This document shows positions 43,603 through 51,817 of a stretch of DNA of 64,000 nucleotides, in pieces (positions within the stretch are counted from its first letter, which is position 1; every line of letters starts with the position of its first letter). Origin of the DNA: Paenibacillus sp. FSL H8-0048 (lineage in GTDB: Bacteria > Bacillota > Bacilli > Paenibacillales > Paenibacillaceae). The translations under genes and the position numbers were made by a program. The notes below the pieces were generated by a model. That model worked only from the letters and a program-made list of their open reading frames with translations, searched no databases and had not been told where the DNA came from. The stretch is from the NCBI RefSeq assembly GCF_038002825.1, contig NZ_JBBODF010000001.1, positions 6,324,001-6,388,000 on the forward strand. Reading direction: 5' to 3'.

Positions 43603-44670
43603 ATGGAGGAGTGGTTCCGCAGTAAATGGCTCCGCTGGATGACCGGCGTGCTGCTCTCACTGATTATTCTATATTTCGTCTGGCTGCTCCGTCCGATGCT
43701 GAATGGGGTATTCCTGTTTCTAAAAGCGATCCTGGCCCCGTTCCTGGCCGCCATGATTATCTCCTATGTACTGAATCCGGTGGTCACTATGCTCTCCAGA
43801 AGAAAAATGCCGCGCAGCGTAGCTGTCTTGCTGATCTATGCGGTGTTCCTGACCTCGCTTGCGGTGATTCTGATCAACCTGATCCCGATGTTCATTGAAC
43901 AGCTGGAAGAGCTGAATGAGCATCTCCCGGAGATGACGCTGCACGCGCAGGGGCTGATGAAGGGCATGAATTCCAGACTGATTCCGCCCGGGGTGGAGAC
44001 GGGAATGAATAACTGGTTCTATCAGCTGGAGAACCGCCTGGCCGAAGGCATCTCCCACTTCCTTAATAATATCGCTTCGACCATTGGCGTGCTGTTCAAC
44101 GCATTCATTGTGCCTTTTCTCGTGTTCTATATTCTGAAGGACTTCGAGGTGTTCGAACGGATGGTGGTATCCTGTCTGCCCCGTTCGCGCCGCAAGTCGA
44201 TTGTGATGCTGTTAAAAGACATTGATGAAGCGCTCGGCAACTATATCCGCGGGCAGTTTCTCGTCTGTATCATCATCGGCGTGCTCGCTTATATCGGATA
44301 CGCAATTATCGGCATGCCTTATGCGCTGCTGTTCGCCTGTGTGGTCGCGGTGTTCAACATTATTCCGTATATGGGTCCGTTTCTGGGGGCGGCTCCGGCT
44401 ATTGTAATGGCTTCGACCTTGTCATGGCGGCTTGTCCTGCTGGTGGCGGTGGTGAATACCCTGTGCCAAATGCTGGAGAGCAACGTGATCTCTCCTCAGG
44501 TTGTAGGCCGGAAGCTGCATCTGCACCCGCTGTTGATCATCTTCGCGCTGCTGGTCGGGGGGGAGACCGCCGGAATGATCGGATTGATTCTGGCCGTGCC
44601 CTTCTTCGCCGCCGCCAAGGTGGTCATTCAGCATATCATCGGCTATTACATCCGCAGAAGGCCGGCGTAG
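43603..44670 (+). CDS. AI-2E family transporter (YrrI/PerM type)
   Basis: The 355-residue membrane protein has about seven or eight membrane segments and the family motifs PFLAAMIISYVLNPVV, FLVFYILKD and NIIPYMGPFLG. Near the end it has SPQVVGRKLHLHPLLIIFALLVGG. The family includes autoinducer-2 exporters, sodium/proton antiporters and many members of unknown substrate. ATG at 43603 follows AGGAGGGAG. In Bacillus a homologue (yrrI) lies just before alaS; here a T-box leader and leuS follow instead. Confidence 0.9.
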   Translation: MEEWFRSKWLRWMTGVLLSLIILYFVWLLRPMLNGVFLFLKAILAPFLAAMIISYVLNPVVTMLSRRKMPRSVAVLLIYAVFLTSLAVILINLIPMFIEQLEELNEHLPEMTLHAQGLMKGMNSRLIPPGVETGMNNWFYQLENRLAEGISHFLNNIASTIGVLFNAFIVPFLVFYILKDFEVFERMVVSCLPRSRRKSIVMLLKDIDEALGNYIRGQFLVCIIIGVLAYIGYAIIGMPYALLFACVVAVFNIIPYMGPFLGAAPAIVMASTLSWRLVLLVAVVNTLCQMLESNVISPQVVGRKLHLHPLLIIFALLVGGETAGMIGLILAVPFFAAAKVVIQHIIGYYIRRRPA

Positions 44671-44747
44671 AAGCGGCAGCCGATCCCGCCACCGCTTCAG
44701 TTATATGGGCAATGGCGGCTTCTTCGCCGTGACTTCATGTGAAAGGA

Positions 44748-44777
44748 TTGACTGTAGATGTATCTTTTGGTTATAAT
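44748..44777 (+). promoter_or_regulatory. Promoter of the leuS T-box transcript
   Basis: TTGACT at 44748-44753 and TATAAT at 44772-44777 have an 18-bp spacer. Transcription would begin near 44784, just before the T-box leader. Confidence 0.75.
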
Positions 44778-44783
44778 GTGGTG

Positions 44784-45096
44784 AATATTACGATAAGAAG
44801 AGTTATCATAGCAGTGCGATGAAGAGGAGTATTAATTCGTGAGACCGTTATTGCAGAGAGCCGGCACCTAAGGTGCGAGCCGGTTAACGGGCCGCAGTGA
44901 ACTCACCTCCGAGTAATGGCGCAAGCCGCAGGTTCCTTATAGGGGGCATGCGAGTGAACCGCCGTCGGCTCACCCCCGATACAGGGTGTCAAAGTGAGTG
45001 CCGGGCAAAGAATGTCCGCGCTAACTAGGGTGGTACCACGGGAATTCAAACCTCTCGTCCCTAGCGATTATACGCTAGGGATGGGAGGTTTTTTTG
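44784..45096 (+). promoter_or_regulatory. T-box riboswitch, leucine specifier, for leuS
   Basis: Leader RNA that senses uncharged tRNA and decides between termination and read-through. Stem I begins near GATGAAGAGGAGTA. The specifier loop GAACTCA contains CTC (44902-44904), a leucine codon. The T-box core AGGGTGGTACCACGGG lies at 45028-45043. The competing terminator is CCTCTCGTCCCTAGCG paired with CGCTAGGGATGGGAGG, followed by seven T (45052-45096). leuS begins only at 46147, about 1.05 kb after the terminator, with repeats in between. Confidence 0.9.
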
Positions 45097-45229
45097 CTGT
45101 AATAGGAAACTATAGTTTCCTGTTGCTGTGAAAAAGGTGTGTGTGAATTTGTGAATAAGAGTTCTTGGAAGGTTTCGTATAATGACTATGTTGCTGAATG
45201 TGACTGAAGTTCTGGTTAAAACCGAATAC

Positions 45230-45545
45230 AATCGGCTGGTATAGCGGCATACGGCCTGAATGTATGTGAAAAACAGCATACATTGTGCTCGAAATGAGGC
45301 ATATGGACCAAATGTATGTGGAAAACGGCATACATTGTGCTCGAAAGCAGGCACGCGGCCTGAATGTATGTGAAAAACAGCATACATTGTGCTCGAAAGC
45401 AGGCGCATGGCCTGAATGTATGTGGAAAACAGCATACATTGTGCTCGAAAGCAGGCGCATGGCCTGAATGTATGTGGAGAACAGCATACATTGTGCTCGA
45501 AAGCAGGCACGCGGCCAGAATGTATGTGAAAAACAGCATACATTG
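45230..45545. repeat. Tandem array, six units with exact 52-bp period, palindromic cores
   Basis: Cores start at 45261, 45313, 45365, 45417, 45469 and 45521. Each has TGTATGTG, then GAAAAC or similar, then CATACATTG (arms TGTATG/CATACA), followed by GTGCTCGAAAGCAGGC. A degenerate half unit (AAAACCGAATACAATCGG) precedes the array. It shares the GAAAAAC loop with the 51-bp array near 29.3 kb, but both arms are changed. Between-core sequence is conserved, unlike CRISPR spacers. Confidence 0.9.
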
Positions 45546-45687
45546 TCTTCGCGCAAAGGTATACTTATTCATCTGTTCGGATGATTTTGTCCCCGTTTGC
45601 CCGGCGAATCATGGGCGGCTCTTGGGCTTTGCTGTTCCGCCGGGTGAACAGATGATGTTAACCTAAGTTACAGAGAAACGGAACGGA

Positions 45688-46067
45688 AAGAAATTTTGGA
45701 GCTGGAGAAATCTTCGCCTTTATTCTCGGATTTCTACCGCTATATGATTGAACAAATATATGATTGAACAAAAAAATTAAGTTAAAGGAAAAGTGGCGGA
45801 GGGGAATTTTGGAACTGGAGGAGCGGCAGCGACCGCCTTAAAGCTTTCCGTAGGAAAGCTCACTTCGGAAGCATCAGCTGTCTACGGATTTCAACCGTTA
45901 TAACGGTAACAAATCATGAAATCTGTAGACAACAGCAGCCGGAAGTCCAAAACTTCTCTGGAGTCACGGTAATTCCAAAACATAAAAACATTAGTTCAAT
46001 CTATATAGAAGCGGATCAAATCAAGAAATCAGAGAATAACAGCGACCGGAGGCCCAAAACTTTCTTG
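45688..46067. mobile_element. Outer copy of a palindromic MITE-like element, interrupted by a second copy
   Basis: The left part (45688-45740) has AAGAAATTTTGGAGCTGG and TTATTCTCGGATTTC. The right part (46025-46067) has GAAATCAGAGAATAA and GGCCCAAAACTTTCTTG, the reverse complement in mirror order. Arms pair 14 of 15. The region between 45741 and 46007 is a second element of the same family. No transposase is encoded. Confidence 0.65.
45741..46007. mobile_element. Inner copy of the same MITE-like element
   Basis: It opens with a 16-bp direct repeat TATATGATTGAACAAA (45741 and 45757) and closes with TTAGTTCAATCTATATA (45991-46007), the inverted form. Inside are GGGAATTTTGGAACTGG, a GCGG/CCGC stem, an extra hairpin AAGCTTTCC/GGAAAGCT, and the variable arms TGTCTACGGATTTC/GAAATCTGTAGACA. 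Last comes GGAAGTCCAAAACTTCTCTG. About 250 bp, non-coding. Compare the copy at 59.4-59.6 kb. Confidence 0.7.
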
Positions 46068-46146
46068 TAGTGGAGACTAATCTCTTAACTTTTTAAGACA
46101 GTAGCAGTATCACCTAATACAGCAACACTCCAAGGAGGAGCACAAG

Positions 46147-48576
46147 ATGAGCGACAATATTGGATACCGCGCCCAGACCATCGAGCCGAAATGGCAGAAA
46201 TTCTGGGACGAGAACAAGACCTTTAAGACCAGTGAAGAAGCAGGCAAGCCGAAGTTCTACGCCCTGGATATGTTCCCGTATCCTTCCGGCGCAGGGCTGC
46301 ACGTAGGCCACCCGGAAGGGTATACCGCCACCGACATCGTGTCCCGCTTCAAGCGGATGCGCGGCTACAACGTGCTGCACCCGATGGGCTGGGATGCCTT
46401 CGGACTTCCGGCTGAGCAGTATGCCATGGATACCGGCCAGCATCCGCGTGACATTACCTTCAAGAACATTGATAACTTCCGCCGCCAGATCAAGTCGCTG
46501 GGCTTCTCCTACGACTGGGACCGCGAGATCAGCACGACCGATCCGGGGTACTACAAGTGGACGCAGTGGATTTTCATCCAGCTCTATAACCGTGGACTCG
46601 CTTATGTAGCCGAAGTATCGGTGAACTGGTGCGAGGCGCTGGGAACCGTTCTGGCGAATGAAGAAGTCATCGACGGCAAAAGCGAGCGCGGAGGCCATCC
46701 CGTCGTCCGCAGACCGATGCGCCAGTGGATTCTGAAGATTACCGAATACGCCGACCGCCTGCTGGAGGATCTGGAGGAGCTGGACTGGGAAGAGAGCATC
46801 AAGGATATGCAGCGCAACTGGATCGGCAAATCGACCGGCGCTGAGGTGACCTTTGCCATTGAGGGGCATGAGGCTGTGCTTGAAGTGTTCACTACCCGTC
46901 CTGATACCCTGTTCGGAGCAAGCTATTGCGTACTCGCACCCGAGCATAAGCTGGTGGATGCTATTACCACGCAGGAGCAGAAGGCCGCCGTTGCCGAATA
47001 CCGCGATAAGGCTTCCCGCAAGAGCGATCTGGAACGCACGGATCTGGCGAAGGAGAAAAGCGGTGTGTTCACTGGCGCGTATGCGATTAATCCGGTGAAC
47101 GGTGCACAGGTGCCAATCTGGATTGCCGACTACGTGCTGGCCGGCTACGGAACCGGAGCGATTATGGCCGTTCCGGGCCATGATGCCCGCGACTGGGAAT
47201 TCGCCAAGCAGTTCGGCCTGAACATTATCGAAGTGGTGCAGGGCGGCAATATCGAAGAAGAAGCTTACTCCGGCGACGGTCCGCATGTCAATTCGGGATT
47301 CCTCGACGGCCTGTCCAATACAGAAGCGATGGCTCAGATGATCGCCTGGCTGGAAGAGAAGGGCAGCGGCAAGGGCAAAGTGACCTACCGCCTGCGCGAC
47401 TGGCTGTTCAGCCGCCAGCGTTACTGGGGCGAGCCGATTCCGATTCTGCACCTGGAGGACGGCACGATGAAGACCGTGCCTGTGGATCAGCTACCGCTGG
47501 TTCTGCCGGATGTGGATGCGATCAAGCCATCGGGCACCGGTGAATCTCCGCTGGCGAATGTGACCGAGTGGGTGGAGACGGTTGATCCCGAGACCGGCAT
47601 GAAGGCCCGCCGCGAGACCAACACTATGCCTCAGTGGGCCGGCAGCTGCTGGTACTACCTGCGTTATATCGATCCGCACAATGATCAGGAGCTGTGTTCA
47701 CCGGAGAAGCAGAAGGAATGGCTGCCGGTTGACCTGTACATCGGCGGAGCCGAGCATGCGGTGCTTCACCTGCTGTATGCCCGCTTCTGGCATAAGGTAC
47801 TCTATGATATCGGCGTAGTCGATACCAAGGAGCCGTTCCACAAGCTGGTCAACCAGGGAATGATCCTGGGGAACAACAACGAGAAGATGAGTAAATCGCG
47901 CGGCAATGTCATTAACCCTGATGAGATCGTGGAAGCTTATGGGGCAGATACCCTGCGCGTTTATGAGATGTTCATGGGGCCGCTGGAGGCCACCAAGCCT
48001 TGGAATGAGAAGGGCGTTGAAGGCATTCACCGCTTCCTCTCCCGCGTATGGCGCCTGTTCGTGAATGAAGACGGCAGCCTCAGCGCGAAGATTACAGAGG
48101 GCGGCGGCACGGATGGATTCAAACGCACCTGGCATAAGACGCTGAAGAAGGTCACTGAGGATTTCGAGCTGCTGCGCTTCAATACGGCGATCAGCCAGCT
48201 GATGATTTTCATCAATGATGCTTATAAGCAGGAGAGTCTGTCCAAGGAAGCTGCTGAACATTTCGTGCAGATGCTGTCCCCGCTGGCACCGCATATTGCC
48301 GAAGAGCTGTGGGAGCTGCTGGGCCATGAAGGAAGCATCAGCTATGTTGCCTGGCCGTCTTATGATGAAGCCTTGACCGTAGATGCTGAGGTTGAGATCG
48401 TGGTGCAGGTGAATGGTAAAATCGTCCAGCGCGCACTGATTCCGGCGGATATGGGCCAACAGGAGATGCAGGACCACGCTCTGGCCCTGCCGAATGTGAA
48501 AGCGGCCGTCGAAGGCAAAACCGTACGCAAAATCATTGCCGTTCCCGGCAAGCTGGTAAATATCGTAGTGGGTTAA
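46147..48576 (+). CDS. leuS: Leucyl-tRNA synthetase
   Basis: Charges tRNA-Leu, 809 residues. The HIGH-type motif is HVGH (52-55) in [19 protein letters not shown], the editing domain (about 225-420) contains [19 protein letters not shown], and the KMSKS motif is at 580-584. The C-terminal anticodon-binding domain ends [15 protein letters not shown]. The length matches bacterial LeuRS. ATG at 46147 follows AAGGAGGAG. Control by the upstream T-box fits the leucine specifier. No strong promoter is seen between the attenuator and the gene. Confidence 0.97.
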   Translation: MSDNIGYRAQTIEPKWQKFWDENKTFKTSEEAGKPKFYALDMFPYPSGAGLHVGHPEGYTATDIVSRFKRMRGYNVLHPMGWDAFGLPAEQYAMDTGQHPRDITFKNIDNFRRQIKSLGFSYDWDREISTTDPGYYKWTQWIFIQLYNRGLAYVAEVSVNWCEALGTVLANEEVIDGKSERGGHPVVRRPMRQWILKITEYADRLLEDLEELDWEESIKDMQRNWIGKSTGAEVTFAIEGHEAVLEVFTTRPDTLFGASYCVLAPEHKLVDAITTQEQKAAVAEYRDKASRKSDLERTDLAKEKSGVFTGAYAINPVNGAQVPIWIADYVLAGYGTGAIMAVPGHDARDWEFAKQFGLNIIEVVQGGNIEEEAYSGDGPHVNSGFLDGLSNTEAMAQMIAWLEEKGSGKGKVTYRLRDWLFSRQRYWGEPIPILHLEDGTMKTVPVDQLPLVLPDVDAIKPSGTGESPLANVTEWVETVDPETGMKARRETNTMPQWAGSCWYYLRYIDPHNDQELCSPEKQKEWLPVDLYIGGAEHAVLHLLYARFWHKVLYDIGVVDTKEPFHKLVNQGMILGNNNEKMSKSRGNVINPDEIVEAYGADTLRVYEMFMGPLEATKPWNEKGVEGIHRFLSRVWRLFVNEDGSLSAKITEGGGTDGFKRTWHKTLKKVTEDFELLRFNTAISQLMIFINDAYKQESLSKEAAEHFVQMLSPLAPHIAEELWELLGHEGSISYVAWPSYDEALTVDAEVEIVVQVNGKIVQRALIPADMGQQEMQDHALALPNVKAAVEGKTVRKIIAVPGKLVNIVVG

Positions 48577-48593
48577 GCGAAGAACGCAATTCT

Positions 48594-48632
48594 GCCCGCA
48601 GCAACGGAGGGTTCCGTGCTGCGGGCTTTCTT
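48594..48632 (+). terminator. Terminator after leuS
   Basis: GCCCGCAGCA and TGCTGCGGGC form a stem, extended by ACGGA/TCCGT with one bulge, followed by TTTCTT. It also separates leuS from the convergent comER gene. Confidence 0.85.
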
Positions 48633-48714
48633 GGTTTCGGGCACTTTCTGCGGAGGTGTAAGGGACTGCTGATTGCTATATGGAGGAAATAGCCTTCATA
48701 ATGGATACATTTTG

Positions 48715-49566
48715 CTAGCGGTCGAGCCGGCTCTGGGCGATGCTGCCGAGTCCGAACAGCTCGTCGAGCTTTTCCACATCCTCATCGTACTTGTCATGTG
48801 TGGTGGTAATCAGGCGTTCAAATACCCCCTCCAGACTGGTCTGCAAGTGATTGAGGGCTTGCGCGGTAATACCCCCGCGGACGGCAACCCGTTCCTGCAG
48901 CTCCTGCGGGGTGAACGAGCCTTCGGTCAGCAGCTTACCCGTACCCAGCAGCATCTCACCCGCCAGCCGGGTGACCAGGGCTTCGTCGATGCCGGTTGCT
49001 TCAACAGCCGCTTCAATCCACCGCTCCAGGAAATAGCTCAGAAAGGCCGGACCGCAGCTGGAGAAATCTGAGGCAATCCGCGTATGACCTTCTGGAATTT
49101 CCTCAGGAACTCCAATGCAGGAGAATAACTGGAGCAGCAGCAGCCTGTCTTTTTTATTTAATCGGCTTCCGAAAATGCATAGCGAACTCCCGCCTCTGAC
49201 GGAATGGGTGATGCTGGGAATGATTTTGGCGACCTTGGAGGGCAGGACCGATTCCAGATGGTAGAGCTGCACAGGGCTTGTAATAGATACAACGATCTGG
49301 TCGCTGCGCAGATAAGGGGCGACCTCATCGGTTACCCGTTTGAACTGCAAAGGCTTGACGCACAGGAACACGAGGTCGCTCTCTGAGGCGGCTTCAATGT
49401 TGCCGGAGCATATCGTAATTCCGGGATGAAGCTTCTTCAGCTCCATCAGCCTGCCCGGGCTGCGGTTGCTGGCCATCACATCACATGGATCAAGGGCTCC
49501 CGACCGAAGGAAGGTGTCGATCAGCAGACTTCCCATGCTGCCTGTTCCGATAAATCCCACTTTCAT
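48715..49566 (-). CDS. comER: ComER, pyrroline-5-carboxylate reductase-like protein
   Basis: The 283-residue NAD(P)-binding protein is of the ProC family, encoded divergently from comEA as in Bacillus. The Rossmann motif is VGFIGTGSMGSLL (3-15), followed by DLVFLCVKPLQF; the C-terminal dimerisation region holds GPAFLSYFLERWIEAA. Its role in competence is unclear, and some data link it to sporulation and biofilms. ATG at 49566 follows AAAGGAGGTACCAC. Confidence 0.88.
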   Translation of the reverse strand: MKVGFIGTGSMGSLLIDTFLRSGALDPCDVMASNRSPGRLMELKKLHPGITICSGNIEAASESDLVFLCVKPLQFKRVTDEVAPYLRSDQIVVSITSPVQLYHLESVLPSKVAKIIPSITHSVRGGSSLCIFGSRLNKKDRLLLLQLFSCIGVPEEIPEGHTRIASDFSSCGPAFLSYFLERWIEAAVEATGIDEALVTRLAGEMLLGTGKLLTEGSFTPQELQERVAVRGGITAQALNHLQTSLEGVFERLITTTHDKYDEDVEKLDELFGLGSIAQSRLDR

Positions 49567-49704
49567 CCTGTGGTACCTCCTTTCTTATGCTGCTGGCTTA
49601 CAGGAATACTCTTCGTTAAGTGTATGCAGGCCGGACTTGGACCAATGACAGGTTTTAACCGGATTTTTGAATAAAATTCCAGTTTGATGAGGGAGGACAA
49701 CCTG

Positions 49705-50568
49705 ATGGATAGAAGAATGATCATCTGCGCCATCACCGCAGCGCTGCTGGGCGGCGGTCTGGTGTGGGCCGCAGACCACAGAGCACAGGATGCCGGCATC
49801 GCCGGATGGTCGACGCTGAACGCCGGAATGGCGCAGTCGCTGGGAGTGGCGGCTGAAGGTGAGGCCAGCAGTGCAGCCGCCGGGGCTGATGGCGGGAGTG
49901 TGACAGCAGTTAGAGCGGGGAGTGGAAGTGCTGGCGGGAATCAGGCTGGTGGCAACGCTGCGGGGAATGGAGCGGCAGGTGGTGCGGTCACCGGTGGCGG
50001 AACGGCAGGGAGTGGAGTGGCTGGCGGGAGTGTAGCAGGTGGCAACGCTGCGGGGAATGGAGCGGCAGGTGGTGCGGTCACCGGTGGCGGAGCGGCAGGG
50101 AGTGGAGTGGCTGGCGGGAGTGTAGCAGGTGGTAATACAGCAGCGGGGAGTGGGAGTACTGGCGGGAATGATGCAGGCGCGGCGGGTAGCGGAGTTGTTG
50201 ACGGTGCGTCTACCAGTGGCGGAACGGAAGGCGCTGGAACGGTGAGTGCTGGGATAGCGGGTGCGGGCGCGGCGGATACTGGAGTGGCCGTAGGAGCCGC
50301 AGAAAGCGGCGGTGCAAGTGGCGCAGCGGCTGTAACAGTAGAAGCCGCTGGCATTGCAGCCCCGGCAGCGGCTGACGGCCGGATTAATGTGAACACTGCC
50401 GACATCAAGCTCCTGATGGACCTGCCAGGCATTGGAGAGAAGAAGGCGCAGGCGATTATCGACTACCGCAGCAGCAAGGGAGCGTTCCGCAGCGTGAAGG
50501 AGCTGGGCAAGGTGAAGGGCATCGGCCCCAAGCTGCTGGAGAAGCTGAAGCCGCTGGTGACTTTTTAA
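49705..50568 (+). CDS. comEA: ComEA-like DNA receptor with Gly/Ala-rich linker and HhH domain
   Basis: Membrane-anchored receptor that binds incoming DNA during transformation, 287 residues. An N-terminal membrane segment (about 5-25) is followed by some 165 residues of Gly/Ala/Ser-rich sequence. The C-terminal helix-hairpin-helix pair (about 228-287) contains [31 protein letters not shown] and [16 protein letters not shown]. The SLBB domain found in Bacillus ComEA between anchor and HhH is not recognisable. Within the linker two near-identical 90-bp units occur. The ATG at 49705 has GGGAGGA at 49691-49697. It precedes comEB and comEC. Confidence 0.85.
   Translation: MDRRMIICAITAALLGGGLVWAADHRAQDAGIAGWSTLNAGMAQSLGVAAEGEASSAAAGADGGSVTAVRAGSGSAGGNQAGGNAAGNGAAGGAVTGGGTAGSGVAGGSVAGGNAAGNGAAGGAVTGGGAAGSGVAGGSVAGGNTAAGSGSTGGNDAGAAGSGVVDGASTSGGTEGAGTVSAGIAGAGAADTGVAVGAAESGGASGAAAVTVEAAGIAAPAAADGRINVNTADIKLLMDLPGIGEKKAQAIIDYRSSKGAFRSVKELGKVKGIGPKLLEKLKPLVTF
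49948..50127 (+). repeat. 90-bp in-frame tandem repeat in comEA
   Basis: Two near-identical 90-bp units, each 30 codons, start near 49949 and 50039 and differ at one base. A third, decayed copy begins near 50129. They encode [17 protein letters not shown]-type sequence and lengthen the linker between membrane anchor and DNA-binding domain. Confidence 0.85.
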
Positions 50569-50589
50569 GGCTGCCGTCCTGATTGTATA

Positions 50590-51100
50590 CGAGTAATCTG
50601 TCTGCCATGGGAAGCAGTTGGATTTCATACACTTAATAAATCTCTAACGTTTCCCTGACGAACAGTAAGTGGATTTAGGGCATCTAATTTGGACCGAATG
50701 CGCAGAATCAGCGATTTGTAACGAAAGAAGTGTAGTTTTCCACTTAACGGGCTTCATTCTCAGAGCATGGGCCTAGGCAAAGTAAGTTTCAACTGCACTC
50801 TGTACATTAGATTAGCCATAAATCTGCCTGGAAACTGAATCTGCTGCACTTCGTACATTAGAATTCTGCAAAAGAGGGTCTTTGGATACTAAATGAGAGA
50901 AGAGAACCAATTGTATGAAGTGCAGCAGAACGTTACCTAGGCGCTGTGAATGCCATTTCTATTATATGAAGTGCAATCACCCCTGCTCTGGGGATGAGCA
51001 CATGAGGTGTAGAAGTGGCTGGACGGGAAATCTGAGCGAGAGTCAGGGGAAATGTACGTTGTTGCGTACTATCAATATCCTAGTGAAAACGCAGCCAGGT
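50590..51100. repeat. Gene-free region with nested inverted copies of the 20-bp palindrome family
   Basis: The 577-bp gap between comEA and comEB shows no credible gene. Forward units lie at about 50794 (TGCACTCTGTACATTAGA) and 50845 (TGCACTTCGTACATTAGA); reverse units at 50911 (TTGTATGAAGTGCAGCAG) and about 50963 (TATATGAAGTGCAATCA). Pairs are nested: CTGCTGCACTTCGTAC (50841-50856) is complementary to GTATGAAGTGCAGCAG (50913-50928) at 15 of 16 bases. The transcript would fold into one large hairpin. Confidence 0.65.
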
Positions 51101-51145
51101 ATGCTACAATAATGAACAACTATTTAGAGAAAGTGGAGATTGCTG

Positions 51146-51664
51146 ATGACTGTGGCTTACCGCAAGAACTGGGATACATACTTCATGGATATTGCCTGCA
51201 TGGTCTCCACCCGTTCGCGCTGTCCCCGCCGCCATGTCGGTGCGGTGCTGGTGCAGGGGAAGAAGCTGCTGGGTACGGCCTATAACGGTGCACCGATGGG
51301 CGTTCCTGACTGCTCGGAAGCAGGCTGTATGGTCTCTGAGCAATACGAGCGTGAACTGGTTGACGGTGTAGAGACAATGGTTAAAAAGCAGCGCTGCATC
51401 CGCACAATCCATGCCGAGCAGAATCTGCTGCTGTTCACCGACCGGAGCGACCGGGAAGGCAGTACGGTGTACGTGACGGATGAGCCGTGCTGGACCTGTG
51501 CCAATATGCTTGCTAACAGCGGGATCGTGGAGATCGTCTACCTGCGTCCTTACAAGAAAGACATGGAGAAGGTGCAGGCGATGCTCTCCTCCAAAGGAAT
51601 CGTGTTCCGCCAATTGGAGAACTACGAGCCGCCTAAGGAAACAATGATTTCGATATCTGAGTAA
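51146..51664 (+). CDS. comEB: ComEB, dCMP deaminase-like protein
   Basis: The 172-residue zinc-dependent deoxycytidylate deaminase makes dUMP for thymidylate synthesis. Zinc ligands and catalytic Glu are H89-A-E91 and P-C115-W-T-C118. A further cysteine-rich area (CPRRH, DCSEAGC) is typical for the family. The ATG at 51146 has GTGGAG about 7 bp upstream; a TTG at 51140 is less likely. It is encoded between comEA and comEC as in Bacillus, although its own role in transformation is not needed there. Confidence 0.93.
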   Translation: MTVAYRKNWDTYFMDIACMVSTRSRCPRRHVGAVLVQGKKLLGTAYNGAPMGVPDCSEAGCMVSEQYERELVDGVETMVKKQRCIRTIHAEQNLLLFTDRSDREGSTVYVTDEPCWTCANMLANSGIVEIVYLRPYKKDMEKVQAMLSSKGIVFRQLENYEPPKETMISISE

Positions 51665-51741
51665 CGGCGTACAACGGCAGGATTCAATGTTAGTTCGAGT
51701 GAACAAGATCCCGCTAGAATATGGACTGGCCCCAGGGGAAG

Positions 51742-51784
51742 AACCTCTGTACACGCATGTAGTATGCGTATGCAGAGGTTTTTT
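51742..51784 (+). terminator. Terminator between comEB and comEC
   Basis: The arms AACCTCTG and CAGAGGTT, with an inner CGCAT/ATGCG stem, are followed by TTTT. It would uncouple comEC from comEA-comEB transcription unless read through. Confidence 0.8.
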
Positions 51785-51817
51785 GGCGTCTAGAGCTAAT
51801 AGGAAGGAGAGATAATC

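Noticed and set aside
45061-45572. Overlapping cysteine-rich repeat proteins on the minus strand
   Set aside because: The period is 52 bp, so the same DNA repeats through all three frames; open frames are a by-product of the array and run through the T-box terminator.
50915-51112. 65-residue gene between comEA and comEB
   Set aside because: It begins inside a repeat unit, lacks a ribosome-binding site and has no recognisable features.
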